From assembly GCA_016785955.1 (NCBI GenBank), contig JAEUWH010000047.1:1-64000 (forward strand): a DNA stretch of 64,000 nt. Direction: 5' to 3'. The stretch is from Pseudobdellovibrionaceae bacterium (lineage in GTDB: Bacteria > Bdellovibrionota > Bdellovibrionia > Bdellovibrionales > Bdellovibrionaceae). The translations under genes were made by a program, and so were the position numbers. Every line of letters begins with the position of its first letter. Within the stretch, counting starts at the first letter, position 1. This document shows positions 35,502 through 46,400 of the stretch, piece by piece. The notes beneath the pieces were generated by a model. The model searched no databases, was not told where the DNA came from, and worked only from the letters and a program-made list of their open reading frames with translations.

Positions 35502-36893
35502 ATGAATCAATTTGAAACTTGGAACCCATCCACGAACGAAAAATTAAATATTTATAAATATATGTCGGACAATGATGTTCAACAAAAAATCCAAAAATTA
35601 GAAACGTCGTTTGATACATGGAAAAAAATGTCGGTCGAGCAGCGAATTATTTGTCTGGAAACATTTAAACATAATTTACGATCCAGTATTCCAGTGTTGG
35701 CCGAAATTATCACGCAGACCATGGGTAAACCCTTGGTCGAAGCCAAGCTGGAGATTGAGAAGTGTGTCAGTCAGTTTGACTATTATATCGAAAAAGGTCC
35801 AGCGCTTGTTCTAGAACAAAATTTCCCCGCGCATTATGCACAGATGCAGGTTCGTTTTTTACCGATGGGAATAATTTTTTCTGTCATGCCTTGGAATTAT
35901 CCCGTCTGGCAGTTTTTTCGATTTGCGGTCGGCGCCTGGTTGGCGGGAAACGTTATATTATTGAAGCACTCGGAGATTACGACAGAGGTTGGTTTATTTC
36001 TGGAAAATTTGGTTGTGAAATCGCTGGATCCTGTTCTTTTACAAACAGTGCTGCTGGATCCGACGCAAGCAGAGTTCGTATTTGCTCACAAATCCATTCG
36101 GGCCGTGACGTTTACAGGGAGTTCGCGCGTGGGACGCCGGATTGGTGAATTGAGCGGGCGGTATTTGAAAAAAGCAGTTTTAGAATTAGGTGGAAACGAC
36201 GCCTTCGTAGTCGACGAGTCAGCAGATATTGTCAATGCGGCTAAGGTTGCTGTGGCCGCACGGTTGGTGAATAATGGTCAGAGCTGCATTGCCTCTAAGC
36301 GATTTTTTATACCTAAGCGCAATGTACACACATTCATGAATTTGGTGAATGAGGAAATTAAAAACTATACGATCGGTCATCCGACGGATAAGAAAGTTAA
36401 ATTAGGGCCGTTGGCGCATAAAAAATTTTTTATCGAATATCACGAGCATATTCAATTTCTAAAAAAGGTTGCGGCTCACGTGACGGATAAGATGTCGATC
36501 CCAGACTCGTCGGGATATTTCGTGTCGCCTTTTTTCTTTTTGATTGAAGACTCGATGTTTCAAAAGGAATCTAACGTGTATCATTTCTTTCAGACACAGG
36601 AGGTGTTTTCTCCGGTGGGGATGGTGCTGGCCTATGAAAATGAGCAGGATTGGCCGGCTTTAGTGAATGAGAGTCCTTACGGGCTTGGGGCCGTTTGGAT
36701 GGGTGATCGTGAAAAGTTTAACAAGCAACAACTTCATTTGAAATTTAATGTGGGTATGCTGGCCGTGAATGACGTGCTAAAATCAGATCCTCGTGTTCCA
36801 TTTGGCGGCGTTAAAGACTCGGGATTTGGTAGGGAGTCGGGCGAGTTTGGTATTCGGGAGTTCTGCAATATTCAGTCGTTAGGAATCAAGTGA
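35502..36893 (+). CDS. Aldehyde dehydrogenase, succinate-semialdehyde dehydrogenase type
   Basis: This 463-residue NAD(P)-dependent dehydrogenase has the family signatures: PMGIIFSVMPWNYPVWQ (cofactor loop with the catalytic Asn), FTGSSRVGRRIG, LELGGNDAFVV (general base Glu) and NNGQSCIASKRF with the catalytic Cys, plus a C-terminal VPFGGVKDSGFGRE. The N-terminal WNPSTNE and short length are like GabD/Sad-type succinate-semialdehyde dehydrogenases. The substrate is not certain from sequence. Its stop overlaps the tilS GTG start by four bases. Confidence 0.88.
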   Translation: MNQFETWNPSTNEKLNIYKYMSDNDVQQKIQKLETSFDTWKKMSVEQRIICLETFKHNLRSSIPVLAEIITQTMGKPLVEAKLEIEKCVSQFDYYIEKGPALVLEQNFPAHYAQMQVRFLPMGIIFSVMPWNYPVWQFFRFAVGAWLAGNVILLKHSEITTEVGLFLENLVVKSLDPVLLQTVLLDPTQAEFVFAHKSIRAVTFTGSSRVGRRIGELSGRYLKKAVLELGGNDAFVVDESADIVNAAKVAVAARLVNNGQSCIASKRFFIPKRNVHTFMNLVNEEIKNYTIGHPTDKKVKLGPLAHKKFFIEYHEHIQFLKKVAAHVTDKMSIPDSSGYFVSPFFFLIEDSMFQKESNVYHFFQTQEVFSPVGMVLAYENEQDWPALVNESPYGLGAVWMGDREKFNKQQLHLKFNVGMLAVNDVLKSDPRVPFGGVKDSGFGRESGEFGIREFCNIQSLGIK

Positions 36894-37858
36894 AGGCAAA
36901 ACACAATTTGGAACATAGAATTTTCGAATCTTGGAAGAAAAAGAATGACTCTGGTCTTCATCAAAAAGTAATGGTGGGTGTTTCGGGTGGGCGTGATAGT
37001 ATGGCTTTGCTTGCGGCGCTGCGAACCTGTTTTTCGAGTAAAAATATCGTCGCCGTACATGTTCATCATGGGCTTGGGCACAACACGGCATTTCGTGACC
37101 AGGCGCAAGAGCTGGTGGAGAATTTTTGCAAAAAACATGAGGTTTTATGTGAAACGGTAGTGGCGTATACCGAGCTGAAGTCTGAGGCTGAATTTCGTGA
37201 GTTTCGATTAAAAGCGTTTCAAAGAATTGGTCAGCAGTACCACATTGGAACGGTGGCGTTGGGGCATCACCGAGACGATTGGTTGGAAAACCAGTTATTG
37301 AAACTGATTCGTGGAAGTTCGTTTGCGAGTTTAAAAAAAGGATTTCAGTGGAGCTTGCTGAAAGAATATGACTTAACGTTGTGGCGACCGCTTATTCAGA
37401 TGGGTCGTGGGGACCTAGACGCTTATCGACAACTGCAAAAAGTGCCATTTGTCGAAGACCCTAGTAATCAAGATGCTCGTTATCTTCGAAATTGGCTGAG
37501 GCAGACTTGGCTGCCTCAGCTGGAGCATCGACGTCCCGGGAGCGTAGGAAGGTTGGCTCAATCATTAATTCATTCTATTGCAGAGATAACTCCGTCTCGC
37601 GAAGTGTTTCCTTGGGATTTTAAAACTAATTCAATAGATCTTATTTATTTTTTATCCCTATCCGAGGTTGAAAAGCTCAGATGTTTGGCTTTTTTTGTTC
37701 ACGAGAAAGGTTTAAAAAGCATTAGGGCAAATCAATTAAAAGAAGTGATCCGTCAGCTGGACAAAAACAGTGTTCATTGCCACATTCAGCTTAAGACCTT
37801 TGAATGTCTAGTTAACGCAGGGCAATTGCTTATTAAAGAGCGCTTTTTTAAAAAATAG
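36890..37858 (+). CDS. tilS: tRNA(Ile)-lysidine synthetase
   Basis: The 322-residue protein is an N-type ATP pyrophosphatase with the P-loop VGVSGGRDSMALL near residue 25, HVHHGLG, and LGHHRDDWLENQLLKLIRGS. TilS attaches lysine to C34 of the CAU-anticodon tRNA-Ile so it reads AUA. It is the short form, without the large C-terminal domains of E. coli TilS. It starts at GTG overlapping the aldehyde dehydrogenase stop and precedes ftsH, an arrangement (tilS-ftsH) common in many bacteria. Confidence 0.93.
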   Translation: MKAKHNLEHRIFESWKKKNDSGLHQKVMVGVSGGRDSMALLAALRTCFSSKNIVAVHVHHGLGHNTAFRDQAQELVENFCKKHEVLCETVVAYTELKSEAEFREFRLKAFQRIGQQYHIGTVALGHHRDDWLENQLLKLIRGSSFASLKKGFQWSLLKEYDLTLWRPLIQMGRGDLDAYRQLQKVPFVEDPSNQDARYLRNWLRQTWLPQLEHRRPGSVGRLAQSLIHSIAEITPSREVFPWDFKTNSIDLIYFLSLSEVEKLRCLAFFVHEKGLKSIRANQLKEVIRQLDKNSVHCHIQLKTFECLVNAGQLLIKERFFKK

Positions 37859-37931
37859 GACCTGTAAAAAAAATCTATATAGTTTCAAAGTCGGGAAGTA
37901 ACATAAAAGTTGAAGTTTTTCTGATCTTTTG

Positions 37932-37960
37932 TTGTTGCTGATTTTTTAAAATGATATTCT
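37932..37960 (+). promoter_or_regulatory. Candidate sigma-70-type promoter of ftsH
   Basis: TTGTTG (37932-37937) and TATTCT (37955-37960) are separated by 17 bases, about 42 bases before the ftsH ATG. The match is fair in both boxes and lies in the AT-rich gap between tilS and ftsH. Confidence 0.4.
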
Positions 37961-38001
37961 GAATAAAGAGCACAATAAGTTTGAGCTCGCGAAAGGATCC
38001 G

Positions 38002-39957
38002 ATGAAGCCGCAACAGAAAGCATTAGCATTTTGGGTGTTTATAGTTATTTTGTCTCTTACATTTTTGCAGTTCTATCAGCAAAAAAACCAAAAAGTTATT
38101 GCCAACTTTAATTTCAATAGGTTTATGACGGCCGTAGAAGAGAACAAAGTTAATCCTGATAAATTAACCATTCATATTGATACGGGAGAATTTTTTGGCG
38201 AGGTAAAACCAGAATTTGTAAACGAGTTTGAAGGTCTGCAATTCCATTTCATTGGAAACCCAGGAGATCAAGTTTACCAAGAACTCAGAAAAAAGGGCAT
38301 TACACCAAAGTATGAGCGTTCGGATACAAATAACTTATTCATGAGTTTTTTAACCAATTGGCTACCGCTGATTTTAATTGGTGGTTTGTTTTTCTTTATC
38401 ATGCGGCAAATTCAAGTGGGCGGCGGCAAGGCCATGAGCTTTGGTAAAAGCCGTGCAAAACTGCTGACCGAAAATAAGCATAAGGTTTTATTCAAGGATG
38501 TTGCGGGTGTGGATGAAGCCAAAGATGATCTTCAAGAAATCGTATATTTTTTAAAAGAGCCAAAAAAGTTTTCTCGATTGGGTGGTCGTATTCCTAAAGG
38601 CGTGTTGTTAGTCGGTTCGCCAGGTACTGGTAAGACGTTGTTGGCGCGTGCAGTTGCCGGCGAAGCGGGCGTGCCGTTTTTCTCGATTTCAGGCTCTGAT
38701 TTCGTTGAAATGTTTGTGGGTGTAGGAGCATCGCGCGTGCGTGATTTGTTTGAACAAGGTAAGAAAAATGCCCCGTGTTTAATTTTTATTGATGAGATCG
38801 ATGCGGTCGGACGACATCGTGGCGCCGGTATGGGTGGTGGTCACGACGAACGTGAGCAAACTTTAAATCAGTTACTTGTTGAAATGGACGGCTTTGAATC
38901 AACAGAGGGTGTGATCTTGATTGCAGCCACAAATCGTCCTGATGTACTAGATCCCGCGTTGTTGCGTCCGGGCCGCTTTGATCGTCGTGTTGTGGTGAAT
39001 AAACCAGACCTAAAGGGTCGCGAGCAAATTTTAGGTGTTCATATGAGAAAGACGCCGTTGGGACCTGACGTCGAGACGTCAAAAATTGCGCGAGGTACGC
39101 CAGGGTTTAGTGGGGCCGATCTGGAAAATTTAGTAAATGAGGCGGCTTTGCAAGCCGCTCGTACGGGAAAAAATTATTTGGAAATGGAAGATTTTGAAAA
39201 GGCGAAAGATAAAGTCATAATGGGTAGTGAGCGTAAATCCATGGTGATTTCTGAAGAAGATAAGCGCGTGACGGCATTCCATGAGGCGGGTCATACCCTT
39301 GTGGGTAAGAAACTTGTTGGCCTTGATCCCATTCATAAAGTTACGATTATTCCTCGTGGTATGGCATTGGGAATTACTCAAACCCTACCTGAAAAAGAGA
39401 CGGTCAGTTTCACGAAATCTAAAGCGATCAATATGATTGCTTTCTTGTTTGGTGGACGTGCTGCAGAAGTGGTGGAGTTTAAAGATATCACAACGGGTGC
39501 CGGAAACGACATTGAACGCGCGACGGAAATAGCTCGTAAAATGGTTTGTGAGTGGGGGATGAGTGAAAAGCTTGGACCTCAGGCTTATGAAAAGAGTGAT
39601 GGACCGGTGTTCTTGGGAATGCAAGGTGGCCCTAAACAAAAAGAGTATTCAGACTCAAAAGCAGAAGAAATTGATAGAGAGATCTCCCGAATTATCAATG
39701 ATGGGTATCAAACAGCGATCAAAATATTAGAGGATAATCGAGCGGCACTAGAACGATTGGCTCAGGCGTTGTTGGAATATGAAACTATCGATGGGGCCGA
39801 AGTTGACATGCTGGTGAATGGTGCTGAGGTAAAAGAAATCGAAAAGATGAGAAATAATAAACGTGACGGTGGATTGTCGGCAAATGTAACGGATGCAAAG
39901 AAGGCGACCGGCGGTGGTAAAGACCCTGTTGGTAACCCAGGACCTGTATCTATTTAG
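38002..39957 (+). CDS. ftsH: ATP-dependent zinc metalloprotease FtsH
   Basis: The 651-residue protein has two N-terminal membrane helices (about residues 10-27 and 110-130) enclosing a periplasmic domain, an AAA+ module with Walker A GSPGTGKT, Walker B LIFIDEID and the second region of homology [17 protein letters not shown], and an M41 protease with HEAGH. It degrades membrane and regulatory proteins. I chose the ATG at 38002, which follows AAAGGA; a TTG at 37981 in frame lacks a site. The C-terminal about 40 residues are a Gly/Lys-rich low-complexity tail. It is followed by cdaA 31 bases later. Confidence 0.96.
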   Translation: MKPQQKALAFWVFIVILSLTFLQFYQQKNQKVIANFNFNRFMTAVEENKVNPDKLTIHIDTGEFFGEVKPEFVNEFEGLQFHFIGNPGDQVYQELRKKGITPKYERSDTNNLFMSFLTNWLPLILIGGLFFFIMRQIQVGGGKAMSFGKSRAKLLTENKHKVLFKDVAGVDEAKDDLQEIVYFLKEPKKFSRLGGRIPKGVLLVGSPGTGKTLLARAVAGEAGVPFFSISGSDFVEMFVGVGASRVRDLFEQGKKNAPCLIFIDEIDAVGRHRGAGMGGGHDEREQTLNQLLVEMDGFESTEGVILIAATNRPDVLDPALLRPGRFDRRVVVNKPDLKGREQILGVHMRKTPLGPDVETSKIARGTPGFSGADLENLVNEAALQAARTGKNYLEMEDFEKAKDKVIMGSERKSMVISEEDKRVTAFHEAGHTLVGKKLVGLDPIHKVTIIPRGMALGITQTLPEKETVSFTKSKAINMIAFLFGGRAAEVVEFKDITTGAGNDIERATEIARKMVCEWGMSEKLGPQAYEKSDGPVFLGMQGGPKQKEYSDSKAEEIDREISRIINDGYQTAIKILEDNRAALERLAQALLEYETIDGAEVDMLVNGAEVKEIEKMRNNKRDGGLSANVTDAKKATGGGKDPVGNPGPVSI

Positions 39958-39988
39958 ATTTTTATAATCGCAGAAAAAAGGGGAACAC

Positions 39989-40801
39989 TTGAATTGGAAA
40001 TATTGGTGGGAAAGCGCTGTGCTTATCTTTTCCCAATTGCGCTTTCAAGATGTTCTCGACATGTTTCTTGTCTGGCTTATTGTTTATCGTGTTCTTATAC
40101 TGATCCGTAAAACAGGTACTATTCAGATGTTATCTGGGCTGGGTATCTTGGCCATCGGGTATATCTTAAGTATATGGCTCGAGCTGTATACTTTTAATTG
40201 GATCCTCGAAAAGTTTTTTAGTAATTTGTTTGTGATCGTCGTGGTCTTGTTTCAGGCTGAGATTCGTCGGGCCCTGGCACACATCGGGGCCAATCCATTT
40301 TTTACTGGTTCCAGCAGTGCTCAGGATACTCAAATGATTGAAGAGATTTCTAAAGGTCTTTTCTTGTCGGCGGAAAAGGGTTTTGGGGCGCTGGTGGTGA
40401 TAGAGCGTGAAATTATCGTGGATTACCATATCGAAATAGGAACAGAAATTGATTCTCGGGTTTCGGCCGAGTTGATTGCCAGTATATTTCATCCCAATGC
40501 ACCTATGCATGATGGGGCTGTCATTATTCGCGCAGGAAAAATTTATTCGGCGGGATGTTTTTTGCCTCTCAGTAAAAATCCGGCGTTGGATAAGAACTTG
40601 GGCACTCGGCATCGTGCTGCGATTGGGTTGACTGAAGAAACGGATGCCTTGGTTTTTGTAGTCAGTGAAGAAAGTAAATCAATTGGTATTGTGCATACTG
40701 GAATTTTGAAACCGAACGCGGATCAAAATGAAATTCGTATGGCGTTGTATGAAGCATTTGGTTTGAAATACAAAGGTTATCAGTATGAGGTGCCGTCGTG
40801 A
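39989..40801 (+). CDS. cdaA: Diadenylate cyclase CdaA (c-di-AMP synthase)
   Basis: The 270-residue protein has three N-terminal membrane helices and a DisA-N/DAC catalytic domain with both signature motifs: MHDGAVII (DGA) and GTRHRAAIGLTEETDA (RHR). It makes cyclic di-AMP from two ATP. The TTG start at 39989 follows AAGGGGA with good spacing. The gene overlaps cdaR by four bases and is followed by glmM, the same order as in Firmicutes, where CdaR and GlmM modulate CdaA and the nucleotide controls potassium and cell-wall homeostasis. Confidence 0.93.
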   Translation: MNWKYWWESAVLIFSQLRFQDVLDMFLVWLIVYRVLILIRKTGTIQMLSGLGILAIGYILSIWLELYTFNWILEKFFSNLFVIVVVLFQAEIRRALAHIGANPFFTGSSSAQDTQMIEEISKGLFLSAEKGFGALVVIEREIIVDYHIEIGTEIDSRVSAELIASIFHPNAPMHDGAVIIRAGKIYSAGCFLPLSKNPALDKNLGTRHRAAIGLTEETDALVFVVSEESKSIGIVHTGILKPNADQNEIRMALYEAFGLKYKGYQYEVPS

Positions 40802-41247
40802 AACCTCGGCATACATTTTTTGAATCTCTTTTTGAAAATGGCTCTTATAAGATCGTCGCTCTTTTTATTTCCCTTATACTGTGGCTAACGATACTGGGAC
40901 GTCGAGATTTTGTATTTTCTAAAAATATTGATATAGAGATTCAGACCGCAGCGAATTTGTCGGTCATCGAACAATCGCATTCCTTTGTGCGGGTGCGGGT
41001 AACAGGGCCGCGTGCTTCTTTGAAAAAATTTATGGAATCACATTCTAATCAGGCCATTCTGCTGGATATTTCATCCATGGGCGAAGGTAAAATTGAAATT
41101 CCTATTTCTGACAAAAAACTTGATCTGCCTCTGGGGGTTCGGGTAGTCAGCTTGAAGCCTCAGAAAGTTGAAGCGACGGTTGTTCAACGAAAAGTCTTCA
41201 ACAATGGTGTGGATAAGCCACAGTCTGAACCTCCCTCTACTGATTAG
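40798..41247 (+). CDS. cdaR: YbbR-domain protein CdaR-like, regulator of CdaA
   Basis: This 149-residue protein has one N-terminal membrane helix (IVALFISLILWLTILG) and an extracytoplasmic YbbR-type domain (VRVRVTGPRASLKKF, then IEIPISDKKLDLPLGVRV). It starts with GTG overlapping the cdaA stop. CdaR of Firmicutes carries several YbbR repeats, whereas this form has about one. Its position between cdaA and glmM supports the role of CdaA modulator in the membrane. Confidence 0.8.
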   Translation: MKPRHTFFESLFENGSYKIVALFISLILWLTILGRRDFVFSKNIDIEIQTAANLSVIEQSHSFVRVRVTGPRASLKKFMESHSNQAILLDISSMGEGKIEIPISDKKLDLPLGVRVVSLKPQKVEATVVQRKVFNNGVDKPQSEPPSTD

Positions 41248-41347
41248 AGGGCTCAGATTTTAATATAACTGCGTGAACGATGGACGATTCTTGACGAGGG
41301 CGAAACGGTCTAGTTAGATGGGCGAAACGGCTATCGAGAGAGTGTAT

Positions 41348-42736
41348 ATGACTAAAAAAGAAGTAAAAACGGTAACTAAGCTATTTGGAACAGATGGGAT
41401 CCGTGGACGTGCGAATCAGTTCCCGATGACATCGGACACGGTTGTTAAAATTGGCCAGGCCATCGGTGTTATTCTTAATCGGCAAAACAAAGAAGGCTTG
41501 TCGCCGTTGAAGAAAGTCGTTATCGGAAAAGACACTCGCTTGTCGGGGTATATGATCGAGCAGGCGCTTTCCAGTGGATTGAATTCGATGGGAATTCATG
41601 TGCAGTTGGTGGGGCCGTTGCCCACACCGGGGATTGGTTATTTAACGCGCTCGATGCGGGCCCATGCCGGTATTGTTATCAGTGCGTCTCATAATCACTA
41701 TCAAGATAATGGAATTAAAATTTTTGGACCGGACGGCTATAAATTTGCTGAGTCATTAGAGAAAGAAATCGAACGGCTTGTATTTGATGATGATCTCAAT
41801 AAGCATTTACCAAATTCCGAAAATATTGGTCGTACCAAGCGAATTGACGATGCTCAAGGTCGGTATATTGTTTTTGCGAAGTCTACATTTCCTTTGGAAT
41901 ACACATTAGATGGGTTGAGAATTGTTTTGGACACCGCCCATGGCTCCAGTTATCGCGTGGCTCCGGCCATTTTTGAAGAGTTGGGCGCCGAAGTTATTCA
42001 GATAGGCAATGATCCCAATGGAACGAATATCAATGACGAGGTTGGGGCGCTTTATCCCAGTAAACTGGCGGAAGAGGTCTTAAATTATCGCGCGGACATC
42101 GGTATCTCGCTGGATGGGGATGCGGATCGGGTCATCATTGTGGATGAACTGGGGCGAGTGATGAATGGCGATCATATTTTGGGAATCTGCGCGCTGTTTA
42201 TGAAGATGCATGGTTTGCTGAAGAACAATACGTTGGTGGTCACTCAGATGAGTAATTTTGGTTTGGAAAAAGCCATGACCGAGAACGGGATTAAAATCGT
42301 TAAGACGCAAGTGGGTGATAAGCATGTTGTGGAAGAGATGAAGAAAAATGCTTATAACTTGGGGGGCGAATCGTCGGGTCATATTATTTTCTTGGATCAC
42401 ACCACAACAGGCGATGGTTGTATTGCGGCCTTGAGTGTGCTGGCCGTGATGAAACAGATGAAGAAAAAGATTTCAGAGTTAAATGATTTTATTAAAGATG
42501 TTCCTCAGGTGTTGATCAATTGCCGGGTTAAGCAACGAACAAACTTAGCGGACATAAAGGGATACAACGAGCTGGTGAAGCAAGTTGAAAAAGAACTGGA
42601 TGGAGAGGGGCGTATTTTTGTTCGTTATTCTGGAACAGAACCGTTGATTCGGGTCCTTGTCGAAGGGTTTGATAAAATTAAAATCACCGAAATGGCTGAA
42701 AAACTGGCTCATTTTTTAGAGAAAGAATTGGCTTAG
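41348..42736 (+). CDS. glmM: Phosphoglucosamine mutase
   Basis: The enzyme (462 residues from ATG 41348) begins KLFGTDGIRGRAN, has the active-site phosphoserine loop GIVISASHNHYQDNGIK, the metal loop SLDGDADRVI and the C-terminal phosphate loop VRYSGTEPLIRVL. It converts glucosamine-6-phosphate to glucosamine-1-phosphate for peptidoglycan and LPS. The ATG at 41318 is also in frame, but the family normally begins close to the FGTDGIRG motif and GAGAG precedes 41348. It completes the cdaA-cdaR-glmM set and is followed four bases later by pdxJ. Confidence 0.95.
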   Translation: MTKKEVKTVTKLFGTDGIRGRANQFPMTSDTVVKIGQAIGVILNRQNKEGLSPLKKVVIGKDTRLSGYMIEQALSSGLNSMGIHVQLVGPLPTPGIGYLTRSMRAHAGIVISASHNHYQDNGIKIFGPDGYKFAESLEKEIERLVFDDDLNKHLPNSENIGRTKRIDDAQGRYIVFAKSTFPLEYTLDGLRIVLDTAHGSSYRVAPAIFEELGAEVIQIGNDPNGTNINDEVGALYPSKLAEEVLNYRADIGISLDGDADRVIIVDELGRVMNGDHILGICALFMKMHGLLKNNTLVVTQMSNFGLEKAMTENGIKIVKTQVGDKHVVEEMKKNAYNLGGESSGHIIFLDHTTTGDGCIAALSVLAVMKQMKKKISELNDFIKDVPQVLINCRVKQRTNLADIKGYNELVKQVEKELDGEGRIFVRYSGTEPLIRVLVEGFDKIKITEMAEKLAHFLEKELA

Positions 42737-42740
42737 TCAG

Positions 42741-43472
42741 ATGGGACGCCAAGGACACATTCGATTAGGAGTAAATATTGATCATGTCGCGACTCTCCGT
42801 CAGGTTCGTGGCAATACGACGACCTACCCCGATATGATCAAGATTATGAATCTGGCTATCCGTGGTGGTGCCGATCAGATTACCATTCATTTGCGGGAAG
42901 ATCGCCGCCATATCCAAGAGTTTGATGTGCTTAATATTACCCGCGATTCGACGGTGGATGTGAATCTGGAAATGGGTGCCAACGAAGTGATGACTAAAAT
43001 CGCGCTCAAATATTTACCCGCGTGGGTTTGTTTAGTACCAGAAAAACGAGCCGAGTTAACGACAGAAGGTGGATTGGATTTGTTTCGATCTGAACATCGT
43101 GTGCGTCGGGTGATTTCGCTTGTTCAGCCCAAGGGTATAGAAGTGTCGTTATTTATTGAGCCTAGCCTGCGCCAGGTCGAGCAGGCTCATGCTTTGGGTG
43201 CGGATGCGTGCGAATTTCATACGGGTAAATGGGTGTTGCTGCAAGATAAACGGGCCAAGCAAAAAGAATGGCGCCGGCTGTGTGATGCGGCCCGGTTATG
43301 TCACGAGTTGGGAATGCGCGTGCATGCGGGGCATGGTCTTGATGTGCCTCATGTAAAAAAAGTTCGACAACTTCCTTACCTGGTCGAGCTTAATATTGGG
43401 CACTCTATTATTTGTGATGCTGTTGAAAAAGGAATTGAAAATTCTGTAAAACAGATGAAGTCTTTGTTGTAA
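42741..43472 (+). CDS. pdxJ: Pyridoxine 5'-phosphate synthase
   Basis: The 243-residue TIM-barrel protein matches PdxJ: LGVNIDHVATLRQVRG at the N-terminus, TIHLREDRRHI, VNLEMGANEVM, CLVPEKRAELTTEGGLD, and VHAGHGLDVPHV with LNIGHSIICDAV at the end. It condenses deoxyxylulose phosphate with aminoacetone phosphate to make vitamin B6. This may supply PLP for the PLP enzymes nearby. It requires deoxyxylulose phosphate even though the organism uses the mevalonate route for isoprenoids, so a DXP synthase should exist elsewhere in the genome. Confidence 0.95.
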   Translation: MGRQGHIRLGVNIDHVATLRQVRGNTTTYPDMIKIMNLAIRGGADQITIHLREDRRHIQEFDVLNITRDSTVDVNLEMGANEVMTKIALKYLPAWVCLVPEKRAELTTEGGLDLFRSEHRVRRVISLVQPKGIEVSLFIEPSLRQVEQAHALGADACEFHTGKWVLLQDKRAKQKEWRRLCDAARLCHELGMRVHAGHGLDVPHVKKVRQLPYLVELNIGHSIICDAVEKGIENSVKQMKSLL

Positions 43473-43474
43473 TT

Positions 43475-46400
43475 ATGAATAGAAAATTGTTTATCACGGT
43501 TTTGATGGTCGCCGTCTTTGTGATGGCTAGTGTGGCTATGGCTAAAACGGAAAATGGTCAAAAAAAATACGATGAAGGTCTTTATCGCGAAGCGCTGGCT
43601 TTGTTCGAAAACGACTATGCCGCAACTCGGTCCGAAGAAAGTTTTGTTAAAATGATTCAGACTCGATTGATGTTGAAAGAGTTTGAGGCGGCCTTGAAAA
43701 CAGCGTTAAAGCCACCTCAATTCAAAGACAAGCAATGGCAGTTGTTGCACCAAATTGTTTATGGAAAATCGATCGAACGGTTTGTAAATAGTTACTCAAC
43801 GCAAATGGCGCGAACGGAAATTGAAGGGGCCACCGAGCCCATACAGCGAACACAGTCGCAATGGCTGGGCGACTTGAAAAAAATAGCCCTTGGTTTGTCA
43901 GAAGAAAGTAAATTTTTGTTAGAGCTTGAACTTGAAAACGTGAAACCTTTCTTTTTCTTCAAGGACGTTGATGTCGAGGCTTTGCCGACGGTTTACGATT
44001 GGCTGGTCAGTGAAATACTGAATAATCCTCAGTGGGGGAGTCCTGGGATGGACGACCGAATCAAGTTAATGGAAAAGGCCATTGCGGGTCGCGGAAAAAA
44101 AAGAGCCTACGTCATCGATTTTTGGGAAATGCAGCGAATGCTCGCACGTGTACCTCAGAACGCCTATTATTATTTTGATCCCAATATAAAAGATGAGCCG
44201 ATTCAAACCGAAGAGGTGCGTAAACAGGCATCCGAAATGGAAAGTGTCTTTGGTAAAATGGATACGTCTCGGGGGCAAGCTGAATGGCTGATGCAGATAT
44301 CGAAATTTTATATTCGTAACCGAGACATCGCTCGGGGTAGGGCGAAATGTCAAGAGGCCATCGCGATTTACAAAGGACCTTCGGTTTCAGAATGTTTGCA
44401 AATGATTTCGCAAATGGAAAACAAAGAAATCTTCATTTCACAAAATCGTTTCCATTCTAAGTCCGAAATCAAAGTACCGATCGTAACGCGCAATCTGTCC
44501 ACGATTTATGTCCGAGTCTTTGCCTCCCCAAACAAGACGATCGACGAAAACATGGCGGAAGTAAAAGGCACTGGTCGACGTGTTTTAGGCGAAGACGAAC
44601 TCAAAACGCGGCTTAAGCAAAAGCCGTTGCAAATAAAAAAACATGTGATGAGTCCTAAAAACATATATCTAAATTTCGAGTCTGAGATCGATTTGGGGGT
44701 GTTAGAGCCGGGATTGTACACGGTGGTTGTCTCGGACTCCGAGCAGATAGAAGACGGGAAAACCTTTGTGTATACAAGCGAGCTGAGAGTCACCGACATC
44801 CAAATGATTTATCAGTTGGCCGCAAGTATGGATCCAGAAAAATCTCTTGGAGAAATGGGTGCAAAGACGATCCCATCCCATTATTTTTATGTTTTTGATA
44901 GCGGGTCTGGTCGTTTATTAAATGATGTTCCATTGAAAGCTCAGATCCAGTCGAAGTCCTACGTGTTGAAAACCAATGCGGATGGTGTGGTTGTGTTGGA
45001 TGACGTCTGGAACTTTCAGGGATCGCAAAATCAAGTGGAGACATACAGTGATGTTACGGCGGTCGCCCAACTGGGTCATTCCGTATCGGCGTATCGAAAT
45101 CAATATGTTTCTAAACCGACGTTTCAGCATTTGAAGTTTATGATCGAGTTTGATCGGCCGATTTATCGGCCTGGGCAAAAAATCCATATGAAAGCAACGG
45201 TTTTGCGACGGGTCCCTTTTGGGTATCAGGTTTTGAAAAATTCGCCGGTAAAAATTAAGGTGATGAATTCGCAATACGAGACGGTAGTGGAAAAAAACAT
45301 GGATACCAATGCACAGGGAGCGGTGAGCTGGGTGTATGATCTTCCATTGAACGGACTGTTGGGCAGCTATACCTTTCAAGTCGAAGCCCTGCCGCCCAGT
45401 ACCCACGGCGGCGCGGGCTCTGTGACAAGTTACGGGGGCGCTTACGGGGCCAGTGCTTCGGAGTCTGTTCGTGTTGAGGAGTATAAAAGACCAGATTTTT
45501 TTGTTGAACTAGAGAAAGCAAAAGTTCCTTGGGTTTTGGATAAAAAGATCTCATTCAAGGTTTTTGCTAAGTACTATTACGGAGCGCCCGTAAAAAAGGG
45601 ACGTGTTAGTTATTCGATTCAGTCGCAGACGTATCACCCCTGGTATTATGGCGGCCAAAGTGTCCGCGCGGACATGGGCGGCAGCGATGTTTATACGGGA
45701 GAAGGCATTCTGGATGATAAAGGTGAATTTATAATTTCGTATGTACCAAAAGCCAACGGTGCCGAGTCGAGACGCTTTATCGTCAAAGTGTCTATCTTTG
45801 ACGAAAGTGGGCGATCTGTAGATGGTTTTGCAACGTACTTGGCTTCGGCTAAAGATTTTTTCATCAGCGCGCTTCCCTCAAAAGATTTTTACAAAAATAG
45901 CGATCGGCCCAGTTTCACTGTCAAGTTAGAAGATCCTAACGGCGCTTTATATAGCTCCTTAGTCCACTATGAATTGTGGGAGCTGATTCCCCCCAGTGCG
46001 GACGAGAAAAAGAAAATGAAAAAAGACGAAGGTGTACCGGTGGGGCCACCGGGGCCGTACAATCGACATCGTTACGAAGGTAAAGTCGAATGGAAACGAT
46101 ATGTTGAAAAGCTGACGACCAAATCCTTAAAGACCGGTTCCTGGACGGTAACGAAAGAAAAAAGCGATTTTAATTTAAACGCGTTGGCCGAAGGGGTTTA
46201 TAAAATTAAATTCTCGACTCGGGACTCAGAGAAGCGTTTGGTTGAGTCCGAATTGTTTTTTTTGGTTGCCGAGACGGGGAAAAAGCTGAGCACATTTTAT
46301 ATACCGGAAGTGACCTTGTTGTCGAAACCAGAATACAAGATTGGCGAGACCATGACGGTGTTGTTTGGCTCGTCAGAGTATTCGGGACATGCGGTTGGTT

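Noticed and set aside
44918-45406. 162-residue minus-strand frame
   Set aside because: Shadow of the alpha-2-macroglobulin gene with no start signals.
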